Below are positions 43,295 through 55,190 of a DNA stretch of 64,000 bases, piece by piece. A model generated the notes under the pieces. The model saw only the letters and a list, made by a program, of their open reading frames with translations, ran no database searches and was not told the origin of the DNA. The stretch's first letter is position 1; every line of letters begins with the position of its first letter. Source of the stretch: Lomentospora prolificans (taxonomy: Eukaryota; Ascomycota; Sordariomycetes; Microascales; Microascaceae); NCBI GenBank assembly GCA_029532625.1, contig JARFXM010000006.1, positions 3,224,001 through 3,288,000 of the forward strand, read 5' to 3'. A program made the translations under genes and the position numbers.

Positions 43295-44498
43295 ATTTGC
43301 TGCTATTGACCGCAATGAGGAGATGATAGTTATCCAAGGGGTTGCAGCACGGGGGCACGCGACATAATACTTTCTCAGAGGGGAAATCAGCTTAATTATA
43401 TATAGCCCACGGTACGTCATCAACATATGAGAGTGTGCCTGGGCGGGAACGCAAAGCTTGAACAACTGACGCCTATTCCGATAGGCTAAGGAGTTCGCTG
43501 CCTCCCGCCTGCCGAGCTTTGTTCCGCTGGCAGCGTGGTTTGATTCGGTGGATAAGGGAGGGTTTGGCCGGCGTCGTCGTGACGTCATTGCAACCGACTA
43601 ACTTCGAGCTGTTTTTTTTGCGCGAGCCAAGGCACTGGTGCAATCCACCCGGTATTATCAGATCGTTGAGGCCAGTGAGAAGTTCGACGTGCCTGACGTT
43701 TCCCTTCCGCCCCTACCCGGTCGCGTGTGGATAGAAAGTTGAGCCGGTGAGCGGAGTGGCTCGTGAAAGGTTGAGCGGGTTGGCTAGGAGCTAAGATTCC
43801 TAAATGGTGTTACAACTCCGTCACCTTCGTAGAGCTTTTGTCTCCCTTCTAACATAATACAAAAGTGAGTTTACATTTAATGGCCTGTAATGCAGAAACG
43901 AGCTGTGGGCTTATTCCTGAGGCAATTGCAAGGTTCATGGATTTTCTTTTCGTGGTACATCCATAAATATATCTTGGAATATAGCGCGCGGCGCTGGTCA
44001 TTTACAAAAGCAGATGGGGTGTAATATCCCACTAACACACTTCAAGACGGGGTTGCCTCGTGCTTTTCTCTTTCGGATGTGATGGATCAAAACTCACTCG
44101 GCCGAGAAGACGCTGGAATACTCAGCCCCGACCCTAGAATCAATGTGATCCCGCCGACCCAATGACATTCAAACGGACGCAACCTATGACGCGCCCATTT
44201 TATCGACTGCTCCATAAAACAATAATAGAAGGCAATTACGGTAAAGTTCTGGGGATAGATACTAGCAAGCCAGTTCGGTCTATCAAGGGATGAAGATGCC
44301 CGCAGACACGATGAGCGCAGCTCCCCGAGCTGAAATCACTGTTGTCCTCTTTTCCGCTCCGCCAAGTCTTCAAATCGACATTGAGTTCCTCTAACATTCC
44401 GAAGGATTAATCTCAGTTTTACACATGTGTGTGGTTTCGGAAGTCCCCTCGACTCTTCATCTACCCTTGTCAATAGCACTGTCTCCTCCTCATTCATA
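43295..44498. other. Intergenic; upstream of the transporter
   Basis: No gene supported. The transporter frame stays open upstream to 43588 without conserved content. The rest is featureless up to the first recognisable codons of the acetyltransferase pseudogene. Confidence 0.45.
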
Positions 44499-45290
44499 AT
44501 GGCCTCGTCCGACTTCAGCGACGTCATCCACATGCGAACCTCCCTCGCTGAATAATTTCTCAGGTTAGATGTTAAGATAGGAAGACTCTACTCATTCTCA
44601 CTTCTCTAGAGCCCATCAACAGGGGTTGTGGCGGATCTAGGTAATTAGTTGTCCGTGCTCTCCTCGACGTCCTTGGACCCACGGGCACGCTTGTCGCTCC
44701 GACATTTATGCTCAGCTTCGATCCTACTATTTGGACCGAAGTTTTTGTGATAGAGGTTTGGTGACCCATAATTCGTGAGAAGCTTCAGGCATACGATCCC
44801 CAGGTGACACGTACCCAGGCCATCCGAATTTGGCTCGGGGCTTCCAGGAGCGCCCATCCCAAACTTCCTTCACGGCAATTGGGCCCAATGCTAAGATAAA
44901 TACGGACAATCACGCAATCAGCCGCAAGTTGAGCGAGGAGAACCCACTGTCGCGTTGGAAGAGCTCAAGGCTCGCGTCATGCTTCTCGGTGTCGGGTTTG
45001 GATGCTGCAGCACGTTCCATCTTGGTGAACAATATTATCGCGTAGATGAACCGAAGGCGCCTGATTCTTTCGCCATCAAGACAGACAGAAAGGGCCCGAG
45101 AGTGGACCACAGTTGAGGATACTAAGATGGCTCAGGATCCGAATGTGTTGGTTGAGACTGGTGAGAAATCTGAGGAGGTCTACCTCCAATGAGAGGCAGG
45201 GTTGGGGCTACTGAAACGCGGTTGTGCAACGTCCGAGGATGCTGATTCTTATGCCAGCTTATTAGATCTCATATGTGACAGTCACCTCAA
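44499..45290 (+). pseudogene. Decayed aminoglycoside 3-N-acetyltransferase-like gene
   Basis: Ordered pieces of one protein are readable on the plus strand. MASSDFSDVIHMRTSLA (44499) resembles the N-terminal acetyl-CoA-binding region, where active genes read like VxVHSSL. Then come VVRALLDVLGPTGTLVAPTF (44648 on), PIIREKLQAYDPQVTRTQ (about 44765), SFTAIGPNAK, RVMLLGVGFGC with STFHLGE (about 44973), and WTTVEDTKMAQDP (about 45094). The pieces lie in three reading frames (2, then 1, then 0), with a TGA near 44760, a TAG near 44637 and a further frame change near 45095. Substitutions also hit conserved positions. The family (AAC(3)-type, PF02522-like) acetylates amines with acetyl-CoA; fungal copies have unknown natural substrates. 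Loss of function is inferred from the frameshifts and stops. Confidence 0.78.
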
Positions 45291-45577
45291 TGTGGATGGC
45301 CCTTCATTATTCCTTTCAACACAATATTGACATTGATTATCCGAAAAATTGCTTGCTTTGCATTATACTTTTATCTGCTCAATAAGTTGTGTGATTCCTC
45401 GATTTGTAAAAGGCGTGAACGATTTCCATTTTCCTTTATGTACCAATAGATAATATGTGACATGCTCCTTCAATACCTCATCCAAAATTTCAGTTCTTCG
45501 CGCTATAATATATAAACTAGAAGATAATATCGGCGTTGTGTCATTGCGAAGCAAAGCTATCACATGGTCTCTTGCAT

Positions 45578-47676
45578 TTATTGCCAGTTGCCACCAGCGT
45601 TTCCGGTGCTGCTGCACTGGGTGGAAGCAGAATACGAGCGATTAGGGTCAGACTCCCAGGTAACAGCGCCAGCATCGTTAACCTTGATGAACTTGTACTG
45701 GAAGCTGCTGCCAGCAGGGACGCTGATGGTCGCCCTCCAGAGGGGGTTGCTGTCGGTGTAGGCATCGGCAGAGAGGGGCCTAGCGTTGGCGGGGTTCCAC
45801 GAGCCGAGCTCCTTGATGCTACCGACGACCTTGACGCTGTCGCCCCAGACGGTCTGGGTCACAGAGTTGAAGGTGACCTTGTGCAAGCAGACGGTGGAGG
45901 TAGGCTCAGGGGCAGTGGTGGTGATGGTCTCGGTGCCACCGGGGGTCTGGCTAGCAGGGAAGGAAACGGCGGTAGCGGAAACGTAGGAACCATCAGCGGT
46001 CAAGGCAGAGCAAGTGGAGGGGAGCTTGGGCGCGGTCGCGAGCCAGCCGAACTGGGGGCTGTGAGCCTGAGAGCGAGCGGCGGCGGCGGTGAGGAAAGCG
46101 GAGTAGGACCAGGTCAGATCACGAGCGGCGAGAGGAGTTCCGTCGTTCTTGGAGAACTGCTCGGGCATGGAACCGTCGGTGTGCATGTAGGTCTTGACGA
46201 CGTTCAAGTATCCGTCGGCATAGGTGAAGACAGCGTCAATAATTGAGTCGTAGGTGGTGGTGCCGTTTTGGTAAGTGCCGGTGGCAATCGAGGGGACGAG
46301 GTCCTTGAAGAAACCGAGGGAGGTGGAAGTAACCGTGACGGAACCCTGGGCCTTCCAGACGGCAACGGCATCGTAGAGCTGTTCAGCGGCGGCGAGGGTG
46401 AGGAGATACCAGGGGTTGCCATTGTAGTAGACGTCTTCAATGTAGCGACCAACAGCCACGGCGGTTCCCTGAGGGATGCCGTTGTTGATGGGCCACGAAC
46501 GGAAGGAATCAGTGACGGCCTTGTGGTTGGAGAGGGCCTTGTCAGAGCAAGGCTGGAACGTGGTGGCGTCACAGCCGAGGCGGGGATCGTAAGAGTGGAT
46601 GGAGGCGAGAATGCTGTTGCCGTCCTTTCCAGAGCGACCAGCATTGTTGTGGACTAATATTAGCGTTAGCGGTTAAGTTCGTGCGTCGAAATTATTCGCG
46701 GGGATATCATACTGTTGGAGACAATATAGCCCGAGTTTGACCAGTAGTTCTGCACGAAGCAGAGAATCTGGGGAGCAATCTCGTCACAGGACTTGCAAGT
46801 AGTCTGGAGCTGGGAAGCGAGGTTGCTACCCTCAACGAGGGCGCGGTACTGGCTAATGGTGGTGAAGAAAGAGGCGCCGCTAACTTCTTCCCAGAGGTCG
46901 AAGCCGGTGTTGTTCCTAATCCGACTGTCAGCCTCGCAGATCGTTCATGTGCCGTCGAAGCAAGCTCTTACCAGTACTGAGCGGTGTAGTAGAGATCGTT
47001 GCGGATGACGGGCCAAACGACCTCTTGAGCGGTCTTGGGATAGCCATTGTCAATCAACCACTTGGCGTACTGGGCCATGGCGATGGCGCGAAGCGCAGGG
47101 CCATCGTGCTGGGGACGGCCTAAATTGTCGTTAGCTCGGTTTTGCGCGCGCAAATCAATACAAAGACGTATTATTACCCCAGGCACCGGTGAACTGAGTC
47201 AAGTCAACATAGAACTTGGGCTCGCCGAGGCCACTACCATCGACAAGACTGCCGGAGGGGTTATCGACGCCCTGAAGTTTAGCCTGGGCGACAATGTACT
47301 CTTGGATCTTCTTCTGGAGGGAAGCGTCATAATCTCCAGAAGCGAACTGCTCGATGACAGTCTTGAAGACAAGGGCGCTATCACGAGTCCAGGTATACCA
47401 GTCTATTTCGCCTCGCTGTTAGCTACAGTCGCTGATACGTAGACATGTTCAAGGCTCACAGTCGGGGTCGCTCTTCGAAGGAGAAGCGACAACAACGCCG
47501 GCGGCGACACCGGAGGCTTCGCAGCCATCGGAACCAATGTTGCAGAGCAGCTTGTGCAAGGAAACCTCGGTCTCACTCGTGACGAAATTGTCGATCGCAG
47601 GGTTGCTCGTCACAGGGCAGGCGGCAATGCCGCGCAGGGCGGAGAGGACGAGGGCGAGAGAGGTATAGGCACGCAT
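45578..47676 (-). CDS. glaA: Glucoamylase (GH15) with C-terminal starch-binding CBM20
   Basis: Five exons, 47460-47676, 47178-47402, 46972-47119, 46713-46915 and 45578-46653, give 622 residues; all four introns restore frame. The signal peptide is MRAYTSLALVLSALRGIAA. GH15 motifs across exon joins are DPDYWYTWTRDSALVFK, the NRPQ-like GRPQHDGPALRA, and FDLWEEVSGASFFT with the catalytic acid Glu. Further motifs are GRSGKDGNSILASIH, EDVYYNGNPWYL, and GSMPEQFSKNDG with the catalytic base Glu before LAARDLTWSY. A short Thr-rich linker (TETITTTAPEPTST) leads to CBM20 with VVGSIKELGSWNPANA and a final WESDPNRSY. The enzyme releases glucose from starch ends and is secreted. An upstream in-frame ATG at 47727 would spoil the signal peptide. 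Genes of this type are usually AmyR-controlled; I found no exact site. Confidence 0.96.
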
Positions 47677-47836
47677 GATTACAAGCGTCAAGATGCAAAA
47701 GAAGCGGAATGCGAAGCTTTGCGACAATGACTTTCTCGAACGAGGAAGCTGGCCTTTTGCTATTGGACCGCGGCTGAGGAGTTGACTGGGTTGCTTAGGA
47801 AAGGATCATCGTGATGAACTCTGGGGAGGATTCCCA

Positions 47837-47844
47837 TATTTATA
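47837..47844 (-). promoter_or_regulatory. TATA box of the glucoamylase gene
   Basis: TATAAATA on the minus strand, 161 bp upstream of the ATG at 47676. Confidence 0.5.
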
Positions 47845-49395
47845 TTTGGAGATGTTAATTGAATCCCCTTCCGATGGCTTGCGATCGATCTTCATGGCGT
47901 CCGCACATTCGGGTCCATCCCCTTCTTCACATGCAATCCATTTGCAGAGAGCTACTCCCTGCCTGTCCATTCCGCATGTTGCTTCAATTGGACTGTCAGG
48001 CCAGGATGGAAGCCTGTCATAGGCGGGACAATATCCGAAGTTGGACAGGGATTAGTTTGGGGCACTAAAGGAAGCTAGGCTTGATGGAGAAACCGCAGCC
48101 AGGTAGGGTGTCATTAACAGTGGCGCTGTGGGCTGCAGTGCCATTCGGAGGTACGCTGCATTTCTGGCTTTGACTGGATGCTCCCGGCCGAGCGCGGTTC
48201 TTTTAACTAGAGTTGGTGATGGCGGATATTATGCCTTATGCGCGTCGGGGGCCTTGACCTTTTTTTTTTAAAAACAAAAAAGGAAGTGAGGGAGGAAAAA
48301 AAAGGGTAGACTTGGTGCAGAATTACGGTTATCGTCATACATTTGCCATAATTATAGGATAGACTGTTCATGGGATAAGCTTCAGTGAAGCCTAAGACTA
48401 TTACTTGTAGCTCGGAGCCACGGAATGAGAGTATTACTCTGATGGCCGGTATTCGCCCAACCCCGCGCTAGACTGAGTCTGCAAGATTGATAGATGGTTA
48501 TCCCGATGGCTCGAACCACGCTACCAAGGATGCTGGGTCTGGGAATTCTAGAAGATGGCTGCGGCCCTTGTACGAGTAGCATCTCAACGCTCCCACGCCA
48601 CAACACACCGTAGCACACTGCGCCAGCTGGTCCGGGCATATCACGGACGATTCGATGTTGGGTGACAGCGCGCCCCACCATCAGTCTCGGTCCGAGTGCT
48701 CGCCGACATCTCCCCTTGGGTTCCTGGCATGCGCGACACCTTGGTTTTCGGTCCGTATCGCTGCCCATTCCCAGAGCGGACTGATTACCGCGATGTCAGA
48801 TCAAGTACCGCGTGAGCTCTCCAGATTTCTCCAACTTCTCCGTGCGCCAAGAATGATAGCCCCTCTTCTCTCTCTCTCTTGTCCGCCCATGAATCGGCCC
48901 GCGAGCAGCATGCTTCCCCGCATCTCCATCTCCTTGAAAAGGGCCACCACCTCTCTTGGAGTTTAGCTTCGGCTCTCCAACCCCCTCCTCATCTACGGCC
49001 ATTCGCCAAATCGATCCCCTTTCGATAGCGGCCGAGGTGGCTACCGAATCGGAGCACATGCCCCAGGTAAACCCCATGTTTATTGTCGGCCCCGCCTTTG
49101 CCCACGCGTCATTCTTCATTCTCCGCACTTCTCCAGCTTTTGGTATCTGTGCTCCGCTAACACGAGCATATTGGCGCCTTCAGGAACTGTCAAAATTTCT
49201 TTTAGCCTGGATCATGCGACTCTAGAGTTAATTTCATGCCATGTCCCCACCATGTACTCGTTTCATCGTCTCTTTCCCTAAGATCTGTGACGTATCGCAG
49301 CCGGGAACGTGCGCTGCCAAGTGCAGTAGCTAGCTTTTATGCTGCCAACGTCGTTGAAGTCGGTGGGGAGAGATGTTATTCGACCGAGAACAACC
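47845..49395. other. Intergenic; glucoamylase promoter and unassigned sequence
   Basis: The left part is the upstream region of the glucoamylase gene. From 48382 to 49128 several long frames overlap on both strands, including a plus-strand start near 48554 with a basic, mitochondria-like N terminus (MAAALVRVASQRS), but all are interrupted quickly. There may be gene debris here, but I cannot identify it. Confidence 0.4.
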
Positions 49396-49608
49396 CTATA
49401 ATTCCAGTTCCGTTCTCGGCCAGATCGCATGTGTTCCCTCATTTCCGTCGATAGTAGCAAACCGCTGGTTGTCTTGCGGGTTTGTCGGATCCACTGGTCC
49501 GACGAAGCTACAGTCAAGCGTCGCCGTTGTGGTTATTCCAGGGCCTAACTGACTGAAAGCCTGCAGAAGGGGCCAGGAGAGCGAAAGAAGGACACGGGTG
49601 AATCTCAT
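49396..49608 (-). CDS. Short ORF with signal peptide; possible small secreted protein
   Basis: A frame of 70 codons begins with a plausible signal peptide (MRFTRVLLSLSWPLLQAFS) followed by a hydrophilic part with one cysteine (DCSFVGPVDPTNPQDNQ). No family was recognised. It may be the first exon of a longer gene on the minus strand, but I found no credible partner exon. Coding status is tentative. Confidence 0.32.
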   Translation of the reverse strand: MRFTRVLLSLSWPLLQAFSQLGPGITTTATLDCSFVGPVDPTNPQDNQRFATIDGNEGTHAIWPRTELEL

Positions 49609-51622
49609 GGGAGCAAACCCCGTGGAGCTCGATATAGGTACCCGTAGAATGAATCATGGTGGAGGTGAAGCTGAGCCATAATACATATTGCCGGGCGCAA
49701 TGCGGCGGTGCTTAGTCGGCAATGAGAGCAAAGGCAACGCTTATGCCGACATAGAGTCTAGCCATCAGCCCTGAATTGGCTGCAGATGCGATCATGAGCT
49801 TCCTTGGATGGAGAAAGTCCTTATTTCCCCTTCTTTCTCCTGCTTCAAGCAGAGAAGAACTCGTTCGTTACCGTTGCTCTGCTGGCGTGATCCTGGGTTC
49901 ATGAACGCTCAGGTATCGTCGTCTCAAGAGTAGGACTAGGAAGAAAATTTTCGTGGACGAAACTGTAAAGAATCTATATGTAGGTCTATGTTAGTATCTG
50001 CAGCGCCAACATGCTTAAGATTGGATATGTCTTGAACGTAGCAAAAAGGATCTTGACGCAAGTTTATGTGATAATCCCGAGACGCAGTATCATAGATTGT
50101 TTTCTCCAATGTAGTTTTCGTCCCGAATCAGTTACCCGCTTTCTTTCTCCTTTGCTAGGCTATGCTATATTAGCTAGGTTACTATTCGACCGAATTGATA
50201 TCCAAGAGACATGGCTGCATTTCTTTCCGATTTGTTAATCTTATTCAAGACGCCGCACAGGTCCACACACCGGTATACAAAGTTTTTCCTCAGCTTCCAA
50301 AATACAAGACGCCAAAGAAAGGGATCACTATCTTCGCCGACGGCGGGCGTTCTGATGATCTCTGGAGTCGACAGTAGCAATAATGGATCCCAAGCAGAGC
50401 CTGGGCACAGGAAGTCTTGTCCCGAGACCGAAATCAACCTCACGAATCAAGCGTGGCGGTCCTGCATGACTTTTTCGGTTCTTTAACAACAGCCTTCGAC
50501 CCCCTCATGTCGCTGATATCTCTTTCATGATAGAGCATGTTAGAGGTATGCTTAGCCTGAGAATCTACCTGAATATTTGTATACTAACTTCAAGTCAAGC
50601 ATTTTTAGAAATCAAATTCACCACGCCATCCTACTTTACCTACATTTACGGAGATTAGATATATGTGCGGATTCCATCAGATGGCCATATAGGGGCCCAG
50701 AGCAAGAGGTACTGTCTGCCAATAGCATTCTGGCTATTCGACCCCACGTTTCCGTCTACGTACTAGCATGCATCATGTTGCCCTAGGCACTGATATACTG
50801 CGAGAATTGGCGAAGCGCGACCGAGAGCACAATACAACGGCGGGTCAGTGACGACGAGGACGCCTTAAACATGTGTTCATTAGTCGGCCGTGGCTAGTAT
50901 ACCCGCGCCGTGTTCTCCACGACGATATCGCGGTTGTGAAAGCTCGTGGGCGCGGCATTACAGCTTGGCCATTGGCTGTCAAGTTTCTGTGGAATGTACG
51001 CGACGGGAATCTAAGAATGAATGGGATAAAGCCGCGGCATTTAGGGCTCCTCTGGGTCTGTGATGACGTGACAGCCCTGGAGTCGTTTGTAATTATCTTC
51101 CAGGCCTTGGAAAACTAGAACACGCCTAAACCAAGCTCTACCAGCCTCAACCTTCACAAATATCTCACGCAGGCGTTCAGTAGCGAGGCCGTTAGCAAAA
51201 TACGCCAGCGTCAACAGCGTTGGCGCTAAGTTTGATCCGCCTAAGGGCCTTAAGACGTTTTACCAACAGATTCAACACGAAATTGACCAACAGGCATCTA
51301 TCAACGAGTAGGGGAAGGGCCGACATACGAGAATTGAGGTCTAGTTTTTATGAGTCTTCAGCGGATGCCTCCTCACCACCTATGGGTCGGTTTACTATTC
51401 CGTAATCCGAACCTTCATTGCCTGCCAACATAAAGCTTAGCTGAGGACGCTATCGCGGCGTGCAAGCATTCTTCGGGTCCTGGAAAGGGCTTTCGGTATT
51501 GGGAGGACTACATATGAGTCACACCTTTCCTAGACGCCATCGCAGCATGTATTACTTGCTGAACTATCCTACGTAATTCATCGTCGCTCCCATTCTAAAG
51601 TTCGTTCTAATTCCAGCTTCAC
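49609..51622. other. Gene-free stretch of about 2 kb
   Basis: Short frames at 50011-50486, 50577-50786, 50873-51118 and 51220-51405 show no family features. I see nothing else. Confidence 0.5.
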
Positions 51623-53441
51623 CTACACCGTCTTCGCCTCTGCCACGAGACCTTCATCTCCACCTGGTTTCTGGGCGGCCATGAAGACCCTGTGGAAGAA
51701 AGGATATGTTAGCTTCCATAGAGTTTAGGGAGATTTATAATTCCCACGACTCACAATTCCACATAAGAGTGAATATTTGGGTCAGTTAGCTCTTTACGGA
51801 CGTTGACGAGATACATCTGCGCATCTTCATACTTCCACTAAATGTGAAGAGGGGGTTCTATTAGTTATTGCTCAACCGGGCATGGCATCTCCGAAGAACG
51901 CAATTGTAGCAATGTGGAATCTTGACTTACCCCAAGTAGCTCCGTAAGGCCCCGAATAGAAAACCCCTCGAGTCCCTGCAAGAGGAAGTGGCGATTCCAA
52001 GCTCCCCAGTTCTTGAGATGAGGATCCTTTGGCCACGTGCCGATCGGAACCTTCATCCGATGCTCCTTGATGTTGACGTATCCGGCCTCTTTGAAGACGT
52101 CAGGCATGATCTCGCAGATGGCAAACGTCTTGCCCGTCTTCTCTCCGACTTGCTTGAACACTTCGACCCACTGGGCTAGCGCGGAATCCGGCTTGACGGT
52201 GCCATCTTCTGAACGTGCGATACTCGAACATTCGACGTGTTCCACCCAGCCACCGGGCTTGAGATGTCTAATATTGAATCAAATGAAGTCAGAATCAAAC
52301 CCTAGCTGACAGACAACATCTTGGAACTTGTAATACTTTAAGGCTGTGCGGTGGAACTCCACCCAGTCGGGAATACAACCTGTCATCGCACGTATATGGA
52401 TGTAGTCGAAGTGGTCTTCGCCATAGGTCCACTCCTTGGTGATGTCATCGACCTCGAATTTACAATTTGGCGGGACGAACCGGGGCTGAATAGCAGATAG
52501 GTCGACACCGATCACCTGCGCAGAAGGGTGCGCGTCGGCAAAATCGCTATCCAGAAGCAATTCATTAGGATCAATTCCTCGAGTTTCGCTCTCCCCGTCT
52601 CTCAGGCGACACTTACATCGCCCACGCTCCTGTACCGCAACCAACGTCGAGAACATTCTGGCATTCCGTAAGTCAGAGAGGAAAATTGCCAATTAAGGAA
52701 GAGCGGATGTCTGTATTACCTGTATGTCATCCCGAATCGGCGCGAGAGTTAGCTTGTCACCAAGGAGAATCTTGTGCATTTCGTGTCTAAAAGCCGTCAG
52801 TTCCATTGCGTATTGACTCACGGTTGACGGATAACTTAGGCTCTCACGATAAGTCCTCTGCATCTTGCTGTCTCTCATCGTTTGGTGCCCTAGAAGTAAA
52901 GCGACGCCTCAGAGGTTAGTGGTCCATCTCTCCATGACGAAGCCGCCCGTGTCGGATTCGTAAATTCTGATCGAACCAAGTCACGTCTAGAATTGGAATA
53001 GGGCATTACCAGTAGGCTCCATCTTCGTATGCATGATATCTCCGACCGTTCTCCCATTTATAAGCGAGGATAGACGATCTTAGGGAAGTGGTGTCTGTCA
53101 CTTGCCTAGCGGGGCGGTGTCAGTGGCCGAGGTCCTGTTACTATCTGAGTCCTTTCGCGCATTTACACTTACGACGAAGCGTATACGGATTGAGCGTCGT
53201 TGTCCTAGAGTTGGAGCAAGTTAAGTTAGCTTACGAGTCCGCAAAGAGCGGTATTACTCGGTGGAGAGAAATCGCGTTTGGCCATGACTTAAAGAATACG
53301 TACAATTTCGATCGGAACCGTAATATCACCAAGCTCTAGACCAGCAGATGCATCAGCCAGCGGAGACTTGGGCGAAGCCGTTTTCGGTGATTTTGGGGGC
53401 TCCGGAGAACTTGGGGATTTGGGCGACTTCGTGTCAGACAT
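51623..53441 (-). CDS. LaeA-like SAM-dependent methyltransferase
   Basis: Ten exons give 370 residues: 53304-53441, 53173-53204, 53010-53105, 52848-52889, 52720-52786, 52617-52657, 52337-52546, 51931-52267, 51755-51837 and 51623-51689. Every junction keeps frame, with mostly GTAAGT/GTGAGA-type donors. The N terminus is a Ser-Pro-Lys repeat (SPKSPSSPEPPKSPKTASPK), presumably disordered. The family block ENGRRYHAYEDGAYWAPND leads to motif I (VLDVGCGTGAWAIDFA, SAM-binding), GVDLS (motif II), an acidic motif near FDYIHIRAM, and LKPGGWVEH. The core ends near YEDAQMYLVNVRKEL. Family members include the secondary-metabolism regulator LaeA and many orphan small-molecule methyltransferases. Without flanking biosynthetic genes I favour the orphan group. 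Its targets are unknown. Confidence 0.9.
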
Positions 53442-54556
53442 CTCGACTAGAGCAATTTATGCTACCTACGCTGTCAGGTCTGCGGGGGAGGAGCCAGGAA
53501 AAGAGGAGGAGCCAACACGGCAAAAAATATAGATGAAATCATTCAGTTGGAACAAGAGTGTACGTACTAGAAGAGGGGCTCGGGGTCGCGCGCGTTAGGC
53601 GCAGCATGTGGCTAGAGTGATACATCAATGGCTTCTACAAGCAGCGTATGCGTGCATATACCCGTGTTTAGGTCTCGACGTATCAAACCGTTCAGTCACT
53701 TTTTGAATCTGCAGCCTGGTCATGATTGTGGCCACAACGCCGCGGAATCCTAATTTGTGCATCCGGCAAACTTTTAGTCACGATATTAAATTGCTTTTTG
53801 TCTTCCTGGCGCTCGGGGTCTACATCACGTTGTGGAGCAGCCAGACTCTTCCCCTCTCTCAGATCTTCGTGAAGTCAACGTCAGGATAGCCGTATTATGT
53901 CGGGAGCACGGTAGGACCCGGGCCGTATGCATTAGCGGCAAGCTTGCGGGAAGCATAAGATTTGAAAGCCGCCAGAAAAGGCTTGTTTGTGTGGCTGGTG
54001 GGGCCTTTCAACAAGTGGTGTTTAATACCTCCAATATAGACGGGCAAGGGTGGTTTGGACTTGCACATGGATTCCGACAGCGCTGGCGGCCATTCAAAAC
54101 CGAGAACAGTATGCCGACCGGCCTACCTCGTTAGGAACCAACCGTGGCAGGCGAGCCTATGATGATTCGCCAAGCTGGACTTACTCCATCCACATGCATC
54201 AGAATTGATTTTAGATCAATGATGCAAGAGGAGCCCCCGTCTCTGCTGTCTCCGCATACGAAAGGATTTCCTGGGTCATGATATCAAGCGCCCTCTCACG
54301 AGTGGTACGTACTCATTTAGGCGCATGGCAAGGGAGGGGAGAAACCCGAGGGTTTTGACCGTTAGGAAAGACTGCTCCGGTACTGAATCCAGAATTCTAA
54401 TATTCAACCGCACCTGGAAACCTCAATCAAGATAGAAGTGCTCCCGTGGACCTTCCATAATGAGCGCGAGCCACAACGTCGACCATCGCTTAGCTCGGAT
54501 ACGTGACAGCTTTCTCTTCAACGCGACTACGCCATGGTATTAGCAAATCTGCTGCT
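53442..54556. other. Intergenic; no supported gene
   Basis: Holds the promoter of the methyltransferase gene. The frame at 53832-54134 is unsupported. Nothing else was identified. Confidence 0.45.
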
Positions 54557-55190
54557 TCAGTTCTCCACTCCTGGCCCTGAATATTTCACGGCTTCCACCT
54601 CGTCTCCGTCTGCATACGCGGTCAGGGACAGCAACTCATCCCTCTAGACCACAAGTTCCACTGATTGTAGGTTTCTGCTGCCATATTTTATGTGCAACGG
54701 AGTCTCGGGTCCGACAAGGTTATGTCTACCTTTCATATCAATTGTCTCCGTTTGCAGTGCTGGTGTGCGCCATGGTTCTTGGCCCAACTTTGAAGCTGCC
54801 TCAAATGCAAAAGCACACCTGAAGACGTCGATATCCTTATAGGCGGCAAGAGGTACAACTTCAGGGGCATCTTTGTATCAGACATAATGCCCATCAGAAC
54901 ACTAACAGTAGGGATACCGGTCTGTCGGATCGCGCAGCTATCGTTGGAATAGAGGACTCCATTCCGCCAGGCTTCCTTGGCAGACTTCTCATTTTACATC
55001 TGCGTCAGACCTTACGACATGCCTCTGGTAAGGCCAGATCACGACATCAAATCCCTCTTCAGCAAACCAGTCCTCAAAGTCGGACTTGCGCCTATACTCT
55101 AGGCCCTGAAGCGCAACACCTGAACCCGGGATTTCATAAGTTTGTGTCCGCCCTCCAGTTATGTGTGCCACCACGTTGTATGTCGGACAA
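54557..55190 (-). pseudogene. 3' remnant of an amidase-signature enzyme gene
   Basis: On the minus strand, pieces of an amidase C-terminal half are readable in order. IPGSGVALQGLEYRRKSDFE with FDVVIWPYQ (55014-55135) is followed by EAWRNGVLYSN, AIRQTGIPTVSVLMG and MSDTKMPLKL (about 54850-54985). After a frame change come AAYKDIDVFRCAFAFEAASK (about 54790-54850) and AYADGDEVEAVKY, ending at TGA 54557. In intact enzymes these blocks follow the Ser-cisSer-Lys catalytic region, which is not found here. A frame change and an in-frame TAG near 54640 add to the loss. The remnant is therefore 5'-truncated and dead. Assignment rests on the block order known from fungal amidases (aliphatic or fatty-acid-amide type); the exact subgroup is unclear. 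Confidence 0.65.

Noticed and set aside
45536..46246. Plus-strand frame of 236 codons, Gly/Val-rich
   Set aside because: It is an antisense shadow of the glucoamylase gene.
48382..49128. Overlapping frames on both strands, possible gene debris
   Set aside because: No recognisable blocks could be placed in order on either strand.
50873..51118. Plus-strand 81-codon frame
   Set aside because: No motif, no splice partner and no homology that I recognise.
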